This document shows positions 1 through 8,262 of a stretch of DNA of 64,000 bases, piece after piece. Each line of letters begins with the position of its first letter. The first letter of the stretch is position 1. The notes under the pieces are model-generated. The model worked only from the letters and a program-made list of their open reading frames with translations, ran no database searches and was not told the DNA's origin. The translations under genes were made by a program, and so were the position numbers. The stretch is from DATGLG01 sp035294245 (GTDB taxonomy: Bacteria > Pseudomonadota > Alphaproteobacteria > JACZXZ01), in NCBI GenBank assembly GCA_035294245.1, contig DATGLG010000068.1, forward strand, positions 147,306 through 211,305, in the 5' to 3' direction.

Positions 1-1262
1 TCGCTCAGAGCGAGCAATTCATCCCGCGCCTCGTCTACCGCACCGGCCCCTACGCGCCGGACGGCATCCCCTTCGCCAACGGCTATGCCGACTATCTCGA
101 CATGGTCAACGCCCGCGACGGCGGCGTCGGCGGCGTCAAGATCACCTACGAGGAATGCGAGACCGGCTACAACAACGACAAGGGCGTCGAGTGCTATGAG
201 CGCTTGAAGCATCATCCGCCCACGGGCGCCTCGCTGGTCGATCCCCTCTCGACGGGCATCACCTATGCCCTGATCGGCCGCGCCACCGCCGACAAGATCC
301 CGGTGGTGTCGATGGGCTATGGCCGCGCCGATGCGAGCTACGGCCCGGTCTTCCCCTATGTCTTCACCTACCCGGCGACCTATTGGGCGGGTGCGGACGC
401 CATGATCCAGTATATCGGCCAGCAAGAAGGCGGCATGGCCAAGCTCAAGGGCAAGAAGATCGCCCTCGTCTATTTGAACGCCGCCTATGGCAAGGAGCCG
501 ATCCCCACCCTGGAGCGGCTCGCCAAGGAATACGGCTACACCTTCACCGGCTACGCGGTGAATTCGCCGGGCCTCGACCAGCAGGCGACCTGGCTGCAGA
601 TCCACCAGGCGAAGCCCGACTGGGTGCTGATGTGGGGCTGGGGCGTGATGAACTCGACGGCGATCAAGGATGCCGTCTCGGTCGGCTATCCCATGGATCA
701 CTTCATCGGCATCTGGTGGTCGGGCGACAATCCCGACGTGCAGCCGGCCGGCATGTCCGCCAAGGGCTACAAGGCCGCGACCTTCCACGGCGTCGGCACC
801 AACTACCCGGTGATCCAGGACATCCTCAAATACGTCTACGCCAAGGGCGGCGGGCATGGCCCCAAGGACGGCGTCGGCGGCCCGCTCTATGATCGCGGCG
901 TCATCAACGCGATCTACGACCTCGAGGCCATCCGCACCGCCCAGGGGAAGTACGGCAAGAAGTCCCTGACCGGCGAGCAGGTGCAATGGGGCCTCGAGCA
1001 CCTCAATCTGACGGACGCGCGGGTGAAGGCGCTCGGCGCCGAGGGCCTCGTCACGCCGATCAAGCTCTCCTGCGAGGATCACGAAGGCGACGGCAATGTC
1101 CGCATCCAGCAATGGGACGGCAAGACCTGGCACATGATCAGCGGCTGGATCAAGCCGAACCGCACCGCGCTGCGCGAGGCGTACAAGGAGTCGGCCATGG
1201 CCTATGCCAAGGAGAACAACATCACGCCGCGCGATTGCGCGAAGCAGGCGGCGGCGAAATAG
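1..1262 (+). CDS. Branched-chain amino acid-type ABC transporter substrate-binding protein (5' partial)
   Basis: This is the C-terminal part of a periplasmic binding protein of the Peripla_BP_6 (LivJ/LivK-like) family. The reading frame is open from the first bases of the window: it encodes AQSEQFIPRLVYRTGPY before the first internal ATG at 102, so the true start and signal peptide lie upstream. About 420 residues are visible. They include the two-lobe pattern, with a KGKKIALVYLNAAYGKE strand-helix segment and a conserved WGWGVMNSTAIKDA hinge region. It lies 45 bp upstream of a LivF-like ATPase and should deliver substrate to that importer. The ligand is unknown; the adjacent AMP-binding enzyme hints at a carboxylic or aromatic acid rather than an amino acid. 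Confidence 0.9.
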   Translation, partial: AQSEQFIPRLVYRTGPYAPDGIPFANGYADYLDMVNARDGGVGGVKITYEECETGYNNDKGVECYERLKHHPPTGASLVDPLSTGITYALIGRATADKIPVVSMGYGRADASYGPVFPYVFTYPATYWAGADAMIQYIGQQEGGMAKLKGKKIALVYLNAAYGKEPIPTLERLAKEYGYTFTGYAVNSPGLDQQATWLQIHQAKPDWVLMWGWGVMNSTAIKDAVSVGYPMDHFIGIWWSGDNPDVQPAGMSAKGYKAATFHGVGTNYPVIQDILKYVYAKGGGHGPKDGVGGPLYDRGVINAIYDLEAIRTAQGKYGKKSLTGEQVQWGLEHLNLTDARVKALGAEGLVTPIKLSCEDHEGDGNVRIQQWDGKTWHMISGWIKPNRTALREAYKESAMAYAKENNITPRDCAKQAAAK

Positions 1263-1307
1263 CGCCGCGACGATTGCGCGCCGGGTGATGTCCTCGGGAG
1301 GCCAGCC

Positions 1308-2120
1308 GTGACCGAGCCCGGCCCGCTCCTCGTCGTCAACAACGTCGAGGTCATCTACGACCACGTGATCCTGGTGCTCAAGGGCGTCTCGCTCGAGGTT
1401 CCCGAGGGGGGCATCGTCGCCCTCCTCGGGGCCAACGGCGCCGGCAAGACCACGACCCTCAAGGCGATCTCGAACCTGCTGCGCGCCGAGCGCGGCGACG
1501 TCACCAAGGGCAGCATCACTTTCCGCGGCGAGCGCGTCGACCGGCTCTCGCCCAACGACCTGGTGCGCCGCGGCGTGGTTCAGGTGATGGAGGGCCGCCA
1601 CGTCTTCCCGCACCTCACCGTCGAGGACAATCTTTTGACCGGAGCCTTCACCCGACGCGACGGCCGTGCGCCGGTGCAGCGCGATCTCGAGCGGGTCTAT
1701 CACTACTTCCCGCGCCTCAAGGAGCGCCGGCGCTCCCAGGCCGGCTATACCTCGGGCGGCGAGCAGCAAATGATCGCCATCGGCCGTGCCTTGATGTCGC
1801 GCCCCGCGATGATGCTGCTCGACGAGCCCTCCATGGGCCTGGCACCCCAGCTCGTTGAGGAGATCTTCGCCATCGTCCAGCGCCTCAACCGGGACGAGGG
1901 ATTGAGCGTGCTCGTCGCCGAGCAGAACACCAATATCGCGCTGCGCTTCGCCGGCTACGGCTACATCCTCGAGAACGGCCGCATCGTGCTCGACGGCCCG
2001 GCCGAGACCCTGCGCCAGAACGAGGATGTGAAGGAGTTCTATCTCGGCCTCGCGGGCGAGCGCCGCAAGAGCTATCGCGACGTGAAGCACTACAAGCGGC
2101 GCAAGCGCTGGCTCGCATGA
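1308..2120 (+). CDS. livF: LivF-like ABC transporter ATP-binding protein
   Basis: This 270-residue ATPase powers a branched-chain amino acid-type importer. The Walker A motif is GANGAGKTT (residues 41-49), the signature region is SGGEQQ (149-154), and Walker B is MMLLDEPS (168-175). LVAEQNTNIAL replaces the usual H-loop context, as in LivF proteins. The C-terminus has a basic extension (YRDVKHYKRRKRWLA) not found in E. coli LivF. The start is GTG at 1308 (GTGACCGAGCCC), preceded by GGGAGG at 1295-1300. It lies between the binding protein and the AMP-binding enzyme; LivG, LivH and LivM are presumably upstream of the window. Confidence 0.92.
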   Translation: MTEPGPLLVVNNVEVIYDHVILVLKGVSLEVPEGGIVALLGANGAGKTTTLKAISNLLRAERGDVTKGSITFRGERVDRLSPNDLVRRGVVQVMEGRHVFPHLTVEDNLLTGAFTRRDGRAPVQRDLERVYHYFPRLKERRRSQAGYTSGGEQQMIAIGRALMSRPAMMLLDEPSMGLAPQLVEEIFAIVQRLNRDEGLSVLVAEQNTNIALRFAGYGYILENGRIVLDGPAETLRQNEDVKEFYLGLAGERRKSYRDVKHYKRRKRWLA

Positions 2121-2167
2121 GCCTCCGCCCCGCGCCGGCGATCCGGCCGCTGCCCTGAGAGCCGCGC

Positions 2168-3415
2168 ATGACCAAGGCGGGTGCTTATTTCGATTCCCTC
2201 GAGATCCGCGAGCCGGCGGCGCGGGAGCGCGAGCAATTCGCGGCGCTGCGCGAGATCGCGGCGCTGGCCAAGGCGAAGGCGCCGGGCTGGGCCCGCATCC
2301 TCGACGGTGTCGATCCGGCGGGCCTCGGCGATCGCGCGGCGCTCGCGGCCCTCCCCGTCACGCGCAAATCCGGGCTTGTCTCGCTCCAGGCTGCGGCGAT
2401 GCCCTTCGGCGGCCTGATCACGAGCGACGCCGGCGCGCTTGCGCGCATCTATGTCTCCCCGGGGCCGATCTACGACCCAGAGGGGCGTCGGCCCGATTAC
2501 TGGCGCATGGCGCGCGCCCTCTTCGCCGCGGGCTTCCGCGCCGGCGAGGTGATCCACAACAGCTTCTCCTATCACCTGACCCCGGCGGGCATGATGTTCG
2601 AGACGGGTGCCGCCGCCCTCGGCTGCGCCGTGATTCCGGGCGGCGTGGGCCAGACGGAGCTGCAAGCGCGCACCATCGCCGCATTGCGGCCCGCAGGCTA
2701 TGTGGGAACGCCCTCCTTCCTCAAGCTCCTCCTCGACAAGGGCCGCGAGCTCGGCCTCGATCTCGGCGCGCTGCGGCACGCCCTGGTCTCCGCCGAGGCG
2801 CTGCCGCCCAGCCTGCGCGCCGAGCTCGAAGGCCACGGCCTCGGCGTGCTGCAATGCTACGGCACGGCGGATCTCGGCCTCGTCGCCTATGAGTCCGAGG
2901 CGAAGGAGGGGATGATCGTCGACGAGGGCGTCATTCTCGAGCTGGTGCGCCCCGGCACCGGCGACCTGGTCCCCGAGGGCGAGGTCGGCGAGGTCGTGGT
3001 GACGGCGCTCAACCCCGATTACCCGCTGATCCGCTTCGGCACCGGCGATCTCTCCGCCGCGCTGCCGGGCCCGAGCCCCTGCGGCCGCACCAATCTGCGC
3101 ATCCGCGGCTGGATGGGCCGCGCCGACCAGACGGCCAAGCTGCGCGGCATGTTCGTGCATCCGGGGCAGGTCGCCGCCGTCATCAAGCGCCATCCCGCGA
3201 TCGTCAAGGCGCGGCTCGTCATCGACAGCCGCGAGCACCAGGACCTGGCGGTGCTCCGCTGCGAGGTTCGGGATGACGCCGCGGCAGGCCTCGCCGGCGA
3301 GATCGCCCACTCGTTTCACGAGGTCTGCAAGCTGCGCGGCGAGGTCGAGCTGGTGCCGCCGGGAACCCTCCCCAATGACGGCAAGGTGATCGACGATATC
3401 CGGACATACGAATGA
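2168..3415 (+). CDS. Phenylacetate-CoA ligase-like AMP-binding protein
   Basis: This 415-residue protein belongs to the PaaK-like branch of the ANL adenylating enzymes. Recognisable motifs are YGTADLGLVAYE (core A5), IRFGTGDLS (A7), GRADQTAKLRGMFVHPGQV (A8 hinge) and a C-terminal lysine in PNDGKVIDDI (A10). The usual glycine/serine-rich P-loop (SSGTTG) is absent: the corresponding region reads YVSPGPIYDPEGRR. It directly follows the LivF-like gene, so it probably activates or handles an imported acid. The start ATG at 2168 has only a weak upstream ribosome-binding site. Substrate and even ligase activity are inferred, not shown. Confidence 0.82.
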   Translation: MTKAGAYFDSLEIREPAAREREQFAALREIAALAKAKAPGWARILDGVDPAGLGDRAALAALPVTRKSGLVSLQAAAMPFGGLITSDAGALARIYVSPGPIYDPEGRRPDYWRMARALFAAGFRAGEVIHNSFSYHLTPAGMMFETGAAALGCAVIPGGVGQTELQARTIAALRPAGYVGTPSFLKLLLDKGRELGLDLGALRHALVSAEALPPSLRAELEGHGLGVLQCYGTADLGLVAYESEAKEGMIVDEGVILELVRPGTGDLVPEGEVGEVVVTALNPDYPLIRFGTGDLSAALPGPSPCGRTNLRIRGWMGRADQTAKLRGMFVHPGQVAAVIKRHPAIVKARLVIDSREHQDLAVLRCEVRDDAAAGLAGEIAHSFHEVCKLRGEVELVPPGTLPNDGKVIDDIRTYE

Positions 3416-3508
3416 GCGGTACCGCGGCACCTTGAGGCTTCCGCCGCTTCCCGTTCCGTGGCATATGAGGGCGCGCAAATCCAAGAAACCGGGTGGAGGG
3501 GACGACAC

Positions 3509-4534
3509 ATGACCAAGCTCAGCCGGCGGCGATTTCTCGGCACGGCCGCCGCCATTGGCGGCGGCTCGTTCGCCGCGCTCAACATCCTGACGCGGCCTGC
3601 GGACGCCGCCGAGTTCACCTATAAATATGCGAACAATCTGCCGCTCACCCACCCGATGAATCTGCGGGCTCAGGCCGCCGTGGCGAAGATCAAGGAGGAG
3701 TCCGGCGGGCGTCTCGAGGTGCAGATTTTCCCCAACAACCAGCTCGGCGGCGACACGGACATGCTCTCCCAGGTCCGCTCCGGCGCCATCGAGTTCTTCA
3801 CCCTCTCCGGCCTCATCCTCGCCACGCTTGTGCCGGTCGCCTCGATCAACGGCATCGGCTTCGCCTTCAAGGACTACGACCAGGTCTGGGCCGCCATGGA
3901 TGGCGCGCTCGGCGCCCATATCCGCGGCGCCATTGACAAGGCCAATCTCGTCGCCCTCGAGAAGATCTGGGACAACGGCTATCGCGAGATCACCTCGAGC
4001 ACGCATCCGATCAATACCCCCAACGACCTCAAGGGCTTCAAGATCCGCGTGCCGGTGAGCCCGCTCTGGACCTCGATGTTCAAGGCCTTCGACGCCTCGC
4101 CGGCCAGCATCAATTTCAGCGAGGTCTATTCCGCCCTCCAGACCCACGTGGTCGAGGGCCAGGAGAACCCGCTCGCCATCATCCAGACGGCCAAGCTCTA
4201 CGAGGTGCAGAAATACTGCTCCCTCACCAATCACATGTGGGACGGCTTCTGGTTCCTCGCCAACAAGCTGGCCTGGACCAAGCTGCCCGCCAATCTGCGC
4301 GAGATCGCCGCGAAGAATTTCAACGCGGCGGCCCTCGGCGAGCGCGCCGACGTGAAGAAGCTCAACGATTCGCTGCAGGGCGAGCTCAAGTCCAAGGGCA
4401 TGGTCTTCAATGCGCCGGACGCCGAGCCCTTCCGCGCCGCCCTGCGCAAGGCCGGCTTCTACAAGGAATGGAAGGGCAAATACGGCGACGAGGCTTGGGG
4501 ACTCCTCGAGAAATATGTCGGCCAGCTCGCGTGA
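3509..4534 (+). CDS. TRAP transporter substrate-binding protein (DctP family)
   Basis: This is the periplasmic solute-binding subunit of a tripartite ATP-independent importer. The ATG at 3509 is chosen because GGTGGAGGGG (3492-3501) precedes it and because the protein then opens with a Tat signal (TKLSRRRFLGTAAA) ending near ADAAEF. The mature part has the DctP fold signatures, including GFKIRVPVS with the arginine that usually binds the ligand carboxylate, and FSEVYSALQTHVVEGQENP. The fused permease gene follows 165 bp downstream, with a dispersed repeat in the gap. The ligand is probably an organic or sugar acid. Confidence 0.92.
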   Translation: MTKLSRRRFLGTAAAIGGGSFAALNILTRPADAAEFTYKYANNLPLTHPMNLRAQAAVAKIKEESGGRLEVQIFPNNQLGGDTDMLSQVRSGAIEFFTLSGLILATLVPVASINGIGFAFKDYDQVWAAMDGALGAHIRGAIDKANLVALEKIWDNGYREITSSTHPINTPNDLKGFKIRVPVSPLWTSMFKAFDASPASINFSEVYSALQTHVVEGQENPLAIIQTAKLYEVQKYCSLTNHMWDGFWFLANKLAWTKLPANLREIAAKNFNAAALGERADVKKLNDSLQGELKSKGMVFNAPDAEPFRAALRKAGFYKEWKGKYGDEAWGLLEKYVGQLA

Positions 4535-4560
4535 CAGAGCGGGGAGGCCGCCGCTGACGG

Positions 4561-4660
4561 CCGTCATTGCGAGGAACGCACGCGCAGCGTGCGGGACGAA
4601 GCAATCCAGGGATTCGAGAGGCTGGATTGCGTCGCTCCCTTCGGGAGCTCGCAATGACGG
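4561..4660. repeat. Palindromic dispersed repeat (alphaproteobacterial intergenic type)
   Basis: The element starts with CCGTCATTGCGAGGAAC and ends with GAGCTCGCAATGACGG, so its outer arms are inverted copies (CCGTCATTGCGAG and CTCGCAATGACGG). Inner arms GCAATCCAG and CTGGATTGC are also inverted. The transcript would fold into a long hairpin. Elements with this consensus are widespread between genes in Bradyrhizobium-like genomes. It lies between the TRAP binding protein and permease genes, where it could stabilise the upstream mRNA and lower permease expression. Confidence 0.85.
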
Positions 4661-4699
4661 GCAGGAGAAAGCGCCCGACGTCGTTTTCGCGGTCGCACG

Positions 4700-6595
4700 A
4701 TGACCGCGGAGCGGACCGCGCGTGGCGACGTCACGGCCTTCGCGGCCGAAGCGGCGGGCGAAGCCCCGGCGGCGCTGCATTTCCCCCGCCTCGACCGCGC
4801 TCTTGCCTGGCTGACGGAGATCCCCGCCGCCGTTCTCGTCATCGTGGAGACGGTGGTACTCTTCGCGGGCGTCGTCTCGCGCTACGTCTTCGACCGGCCG
4901 CTCACCTGGTCCGACGAGCTCGCGGCGATCCTCTTTCTCTGGCTCGCCATGCTCGGCGCCGTGATCGCGCTGCGCCGCGACGGCCATATGCGGCTCACCG
5001 CCGTCGTCGCGGTCGCCTCTCCGGCCTGGCGGCGCTGGTGGGAGACGGTCGCCGCCATGGTGGTGGCCGTCTTCGTCCTCGAGATCGTCCTCCCCGCCGA
5101 AGCCTATTTCGAGGGTCAATGGGCGATCACCACGCCCGCGCTCGAGATCCATGACGGCTATCGCGTGGCGGCGATCGGCGTCGCGGCCTTGCTGATGCTG
5201 GTGATCGCCGTGTTGCGCCTGATCGAGCGCTCGAGCTGGCGCCACGCCCTCGGCGCCATCGTCGTGGTCCTCGCCATCGCCGCCCTGCTCCGCCTGGCGC
5301 AGCCGCTCCTCCTAGCGCTCGGTAATTTCGATCTTCTCATCTTCTTCGTCGTCATGGTCGCCGCCTGCGTCGCCATCGCCGTGCCCATCGCCTTCGCGTT
5401 CGGCGTCGCCACCCTCTCCTATTTGGCCCTCGCGACCCATGTGCCCCTCACCATCGTGGTTAGCCGCATGGACGAGGGCATGTCGAATCTGGTGCTGCTC
5501 TCGGTGCCGCTCTTCGTCTTCCTGGGGCTCCTCATCGAGATGACGGGCCTTGCGCGCGCCCTCGTCGATTTCCTCGCCGCCCTCCTCGGCCATGTGCGCG
5601 GCGGGCTCTCCTACGTGCTGCTCGGCGCCATGTATCTCGTCTCCGGCATCTCCGGCTCCAAGGCTGCCGACATGGCGGCGATCGCTCCCGTGCTCTTCCC
5701 GGAGATGAAGCGCCGGGGTGCGGCACCCGGCGAGCTCGTGGCCCTGCTCTCCTCGTCAGGGGCCATGTCGGAGACGATCCCACCGAGCCTCGTCCTCATC
5801 ACCATCGGCTCGGTGACCGGCGTCTCCATCGCGGCGCTCTTCGCCGGCGGGCTGGTCCCCGCGGCGGTGGGCGCCCTCGCGCTTGTCGTCGTCTGCTTCT
5901 TTCGCTCGCGCAAGGAGGATCTGAGCCATGTCCGCCGCGCGCGCGGCGGCGAGGTGCTGCGCGCCTTCATCGTCGCCCTGCCGGCCCTGATCCTTCCCTT
6001 CGTCATCCGCGCCGCGGTGGTGGAGGGTGTGGCGACGGCGACGGAGGTCTCGACCGTCGGCGTGGTCTACACCTTCGTCGTCGGGCTCTGCGTCTATCGC
6101 CAATTCGATTGGCGCCGGCTCTATCCGATCCTCATCGAGACCGCCTCGCTCTCGGGGGCCATCCTCCTCATCATCGGCACGGCGACGGCGATGGCCTGGG
6201 CGCTGACCCAATCCGGCTTCTCCCACCAGCTCGTCGCCACCATGGCGGGCGCCCCCGGCGGCAAGGCGGGCTTCCTCGCCGTCTCCATCCTTGTCTTCGT
6301 CGTGCTCGGCAGCGTGCTCGAGGGCATTCCCGCCATCGTGCTCTTCGGCCCGCTCCTCTTTCCCGTGGCGCGCGCCATCGGCGTGCACGAGGTGCATTAC
6401 GCCATGGTCGTGATCCTCGCCATGGGCCTCGGCCTCTTCGCGCCGCCCTTCGGCGTCGGCTTCTACGCGGCTTGCGTCATCGGCCGCGTCTCCCCCGACG
6501 ACTCCATGCGCCGCGTCTGGCCCTATCTCGGGGCATTGTTCCTCGCCCTCGTCATCGTCGCCGCAGCACCCTGGCTGTCGATCGGGTTCTTGTGA
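4700..6595 (+). CDS. TRAP transporter fused permease (DctQ-DctM)
   Basis: This 631-residue membrane protein joins the small DctQ and large DctM subunits. The first 180 residues contain four predicted helices typical of DctQ (RYVFDRPLTWSDELAAILFLWLAMLG is the family signature region). After a linker helix, the rest has about twelve helices typical of DctM, with FLGLLIEMTGLA, GISGSKAADMAAIAP and PPSLVLITIGS motifs. It uses an ion gradient to import the ligand delivered by the DctP protein at 3509. The start ATG at 4700 lies just after the dispersed repeat. Fused QM permeases are known in the family. Confidence 0.92.
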   Translation: MTAERTARGDVTAFAAEAAGEAPAALHFPRLDRALAWLTEIPAAVLVIVETVVLFAGVVSRYVFDRPLTWSDELAAILFLWLAMLGAVIALRRDGHMRLTAVVAVASPAWRRWWETVAAMVVAVFVLEIVLPAEAYFEGQWAITTPALEIHDGYRVAAIGVAALLMLVIAVLRLIERSSWRHALGAIVVVLAIAALLRLAQPLLLALGNFDLLIFFVVMVAACVAIAVPIAFAFGVATLSYLALATHVPLTIVVSRMDEGMSNLVLLSVPLFVFLGLLIEMTGLARALVDFLAALLGHVRGGLSYVLLGAMYLVSGISGSKAADMAAIAPVLFPEMKRRGAAPGELVALLSSSGAMSETIPPSLVLITIGSVTGVSIAALFAGGLVPAAVGALALVVVCFFRSRKEDLSHVRRARGGEVLRAFIVALPALILPFVIRAAVVEGVATATEVSTVGVVYTFVVGLCVYRQFDWRRLYPILIETASLSGAILLIIGTATAMAWALTQSGFSHQLVATMAGAPGGKAGFLAVSILVFVVLGSVLEGIPAIVLFGPLLFPVARAIGVHEVHYAMVVILAMGLGLFAPPFGVGFYAACVIGRVSPDDSMRRVWPYLGALFLALVIVAAAPWLSIGFL

Positions 6596-6623
6596 GGGGG
6601 CTCTACACGCCCGATTTCTCGGC

Positions 6624-7532
6624 TCAATTGCGCTCCTCCGGGCGGATGACGGGCAAGCCGCGGAACGCCTCCGCGGCGTAGTCGAGGAAGGCCTGCACCT
6701 TCGGCGCTCTTTGGCTGCGACTCTGGGTGACGAGCTGCACCGGCAAGGGCGGCGGCTCGAAATCCCGCAACAGGCGCACCAGCGTTCCCGCCGCGAGATC
6801 GTCCGCGACCTGATAGGAGAGGACGCGCGCGATGCCCCGTCCCGCCCGCGCGGCGACGAGCTGCGCCTCGATCTCGTTGACGAGGAGCCGCGGCGCCAAT
6901 CGCACCAAGGAACCACGCGGCGACGGGCCGAAGCGCCATTCCAGCAGCCCCGAGCGCGAGGTCCCGAAGATGATGTCGTGACGGACGAGCTCCGACGGTG
7001 CCCGCGGGATGCCGCGCCGCGCGAGATAGGCGGGACTGGCGACAGTGACGCGGCGGACGGAGCCCACCCGCCGCACCACGAGGGCGGAATCCGAGAGCGG
7101 CCCGATCCGCACCGCCACGTCGAGCCCTTCCTCGATGAGGTCGAGATTGCGGTCATTGAGCACGAGCTCGACCTGCATCTCGGGAAAGGCGTCGAGGAAT
7201 CCGGTCACCACGGGCGCCACATGGCGGCGGCCGAACTGCACCGGCGCCGTCACCCGCAACAGGCCCCGCAGCGGCGCGCTGGCGACGCCCGTCACCGCGA
7301 TGTCGTAATCGGTCAGGAGGGCCCTCGCCCGCTCCGCCAGGCTGCGACCCGCTTCCGTGGGCGACAGGCGCCGCGTCGTGCGCTCGACGAGGCGCAGGCC
7401 GATGCGGGCCTCGAGGGCCGCGAGAGCGCGGGTCACCGCCGGCGGCGAGCGGCGCAGGCGACGGGCCGCGCCGGCGAGGCTCCCCGCGTCGATGATCGCG
7501 ACGAAAATCGCCAGCTCGTCGAGGCGATCCAT
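6624..7532 (-). CDS. LysR-family transcriptional regulator
   Basis: This 302-residue protein has an N-terminal winged helix-turn-helix (DELAIFVAIIDAGSLAGAAR followed by RSPPAVTRALAALEARIG) and a LysR substrate-binding domain beginning near residue 90 (LRVTAPVQFGRRHVAPV). This resembles the group of LysR regulators that control oxidoreductases or detoxification genes. It is divergent from the glutathione S-transferase at 7629, with a 96-bp AT-richer gap between them, so it most likely regulates that gene and itself. The inducer is unknown. Confidence 0.92.
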   Translation of the reverse strand: MDRLDELAIFVAIIDAGSLAGAARRLRRSPPAVTRALAALEARIGLRLVERTTRRLSPTEAGRSLAERARALLTDYDIAVTGVASAPLRGLLRVTAPVQFGRRHVAPVVTGFLDAFPEMQVELVLNDRNLDLIEEGLDVAVRIGPLSDSALVVRRVGSVRRVTVASPAYLARRGIPRAPSELVRHDIIFGTSRSGLLEWRFGPSPRGSLVRLAPRLLVNEIEAQLVAARAGRGIARVLSYQVADDLAAGTLVRLLRDFEPPPLPVQLVTQSRSQRAPKVQAFLDYAAEAFRGLPVIRPEERN

Positions 7533-7628
7533 GATTATTCCAATTCTCGAAATTCTGACTTTCCATTTTGCCGAGTTCTCATTGGATTTGGCAACGATAA
7601 CATAGCCGCCTCGCTTTCAGGAGGCCCC
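7533..7628. promoter_or_regulatory. Divergent promoter region between LysR gene and GST
   Basis: This 96-bp gap is clearly AT-richer than its surroundings and separates the two divergent start codons. It contains AATTCTCGAAATT (7541-7553), a short imperfect inverted repeat of the kind bound by LysR proteins, and AGGAGG at 7619-7624 that sets the GST start. The exact operator is not determined. Confidence 0.45.
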
Positions 7629-8255
7629 ATGACCACTCCCGATATCACGCTCCACGGCACCCCGCTCTCCGGCCATACCCACCGGGTCGAGCTGCTCCTG
7701 CTGATGCTCGGCCTGCCCTACCGGCTCGTGCCGGCGCCCGCCGAGGTGAGGCGCAGCGAGGCGTTCCGGCGCCGGCTCAATCCCCTGGGCCAGATCCCTG
7801 TCCTGGAGGATGGCGAGCTGGTGCTCGCCGATAGCAACGCCATCCTGGTCTACCTCGCGAAGCGTTACGCGCCCGGAGGCCCCTGGCTACCCGAGGAGCC
7901 CGTTGCGGCGTCCCGGGTTCAGCGCTGGCTCTCGATCGCCGCGGGCGAGGTGATGTACGGGCCGGCGACGGCGCGCATGGTGGCGCAATGGGGAATGGAG
8001 GGCGATCCCGCGCGGGCGGCCGTGATCGCCGAGCGGTTTCTGCGCTTCATGGAGGCGCATCTCGCCGAGCGCCGCTATCTGGCGGCCGAGTATCCGACGA
8101 TCGCCGACCTCGCCTGCTATTCCTACGTCGCCCATGCGCCCGAGGGCGGCATCGCTCTCGACCCCTATCCCGCCGTGCAGGCCTGGCTGCGCCGCATCGA
8201 GGCGCTGCCCAAATTCAAGGCGATGCCGGCGTCCCCAATACCGCAAAAGAGCTGA
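7629..8255 (+). CDS. Glutathione S-transferase family protein
   Basis: This 208-residue protein has the thioredoxin-like N-terminal domain (GTPLSGHTHRVELLLLMLGLPY, then NPLGQIPVLEDGELVLADSNAILVYLA with the glutathione-binding Pro and Ser) and a helical C-terminal domain ending with YPAVQAWLRRIEALPKF. The first active-site residue is probably Ser in PLSGH. The start at 7629 is fixed by AGGAGG 4 bp upstream. It conjugates glutathione to electrophiles or acts as a reductase; the substrate is unknown. It shares a divergent promoter with a LysR gene and lies 7 bp upstream of the PNPOx-like gene, so the two are probably co-transcribed. Confidence 0.9.
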   Translation: MTTPDITLHGTPLSGHTHRVELLLLMLGLPYRLVPAPAEVRRSEAFRRRLNPLGQIPVLEDGELVLADSNAILVYLAKRYAPGGPWLPEEPVAASRVQRWLSIAAGEVMYGPATARMVAQWGMEGDPARAAVIAERFLRFMEAHLAERRYLAAEYPTIADLACYSYVAHAPEGGIALDPYPAVQAWLRRIEALPKFKAMPASPIPQKS

Positions 8256-8262
8256 GACACCG

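Noticed and set aside
4567..5154. Plus-strand frame starting inside the dispersed repeat
   Set aside because: It overlaps the TRAP permease in another frame, and its start is within the palindromic repeat.
2090..5245. A 1051-codon open frame on the minus strand, opposite the AMP-binding and TRAP genes
   Set aside because: It is antisense to well-supported genes, has the Arg/Gly/Asp/Glu-rich composition of GC-rich shadow frames and shows no domain.
5756..7156. Long minus-strand frame opposite the TRAP permease running into the LysR gene
   Set aside because: It covers two recognisable proteins in other frames and its translation is low-complexity and acidic, without motifs.
6711..8255. A possible 514-residue fusion protein ending in GST
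   Set aside because: Only the part from ATG 7629, which has its own AGGAGG site, is a GST; the upstream part is antisense to the LysR gene.
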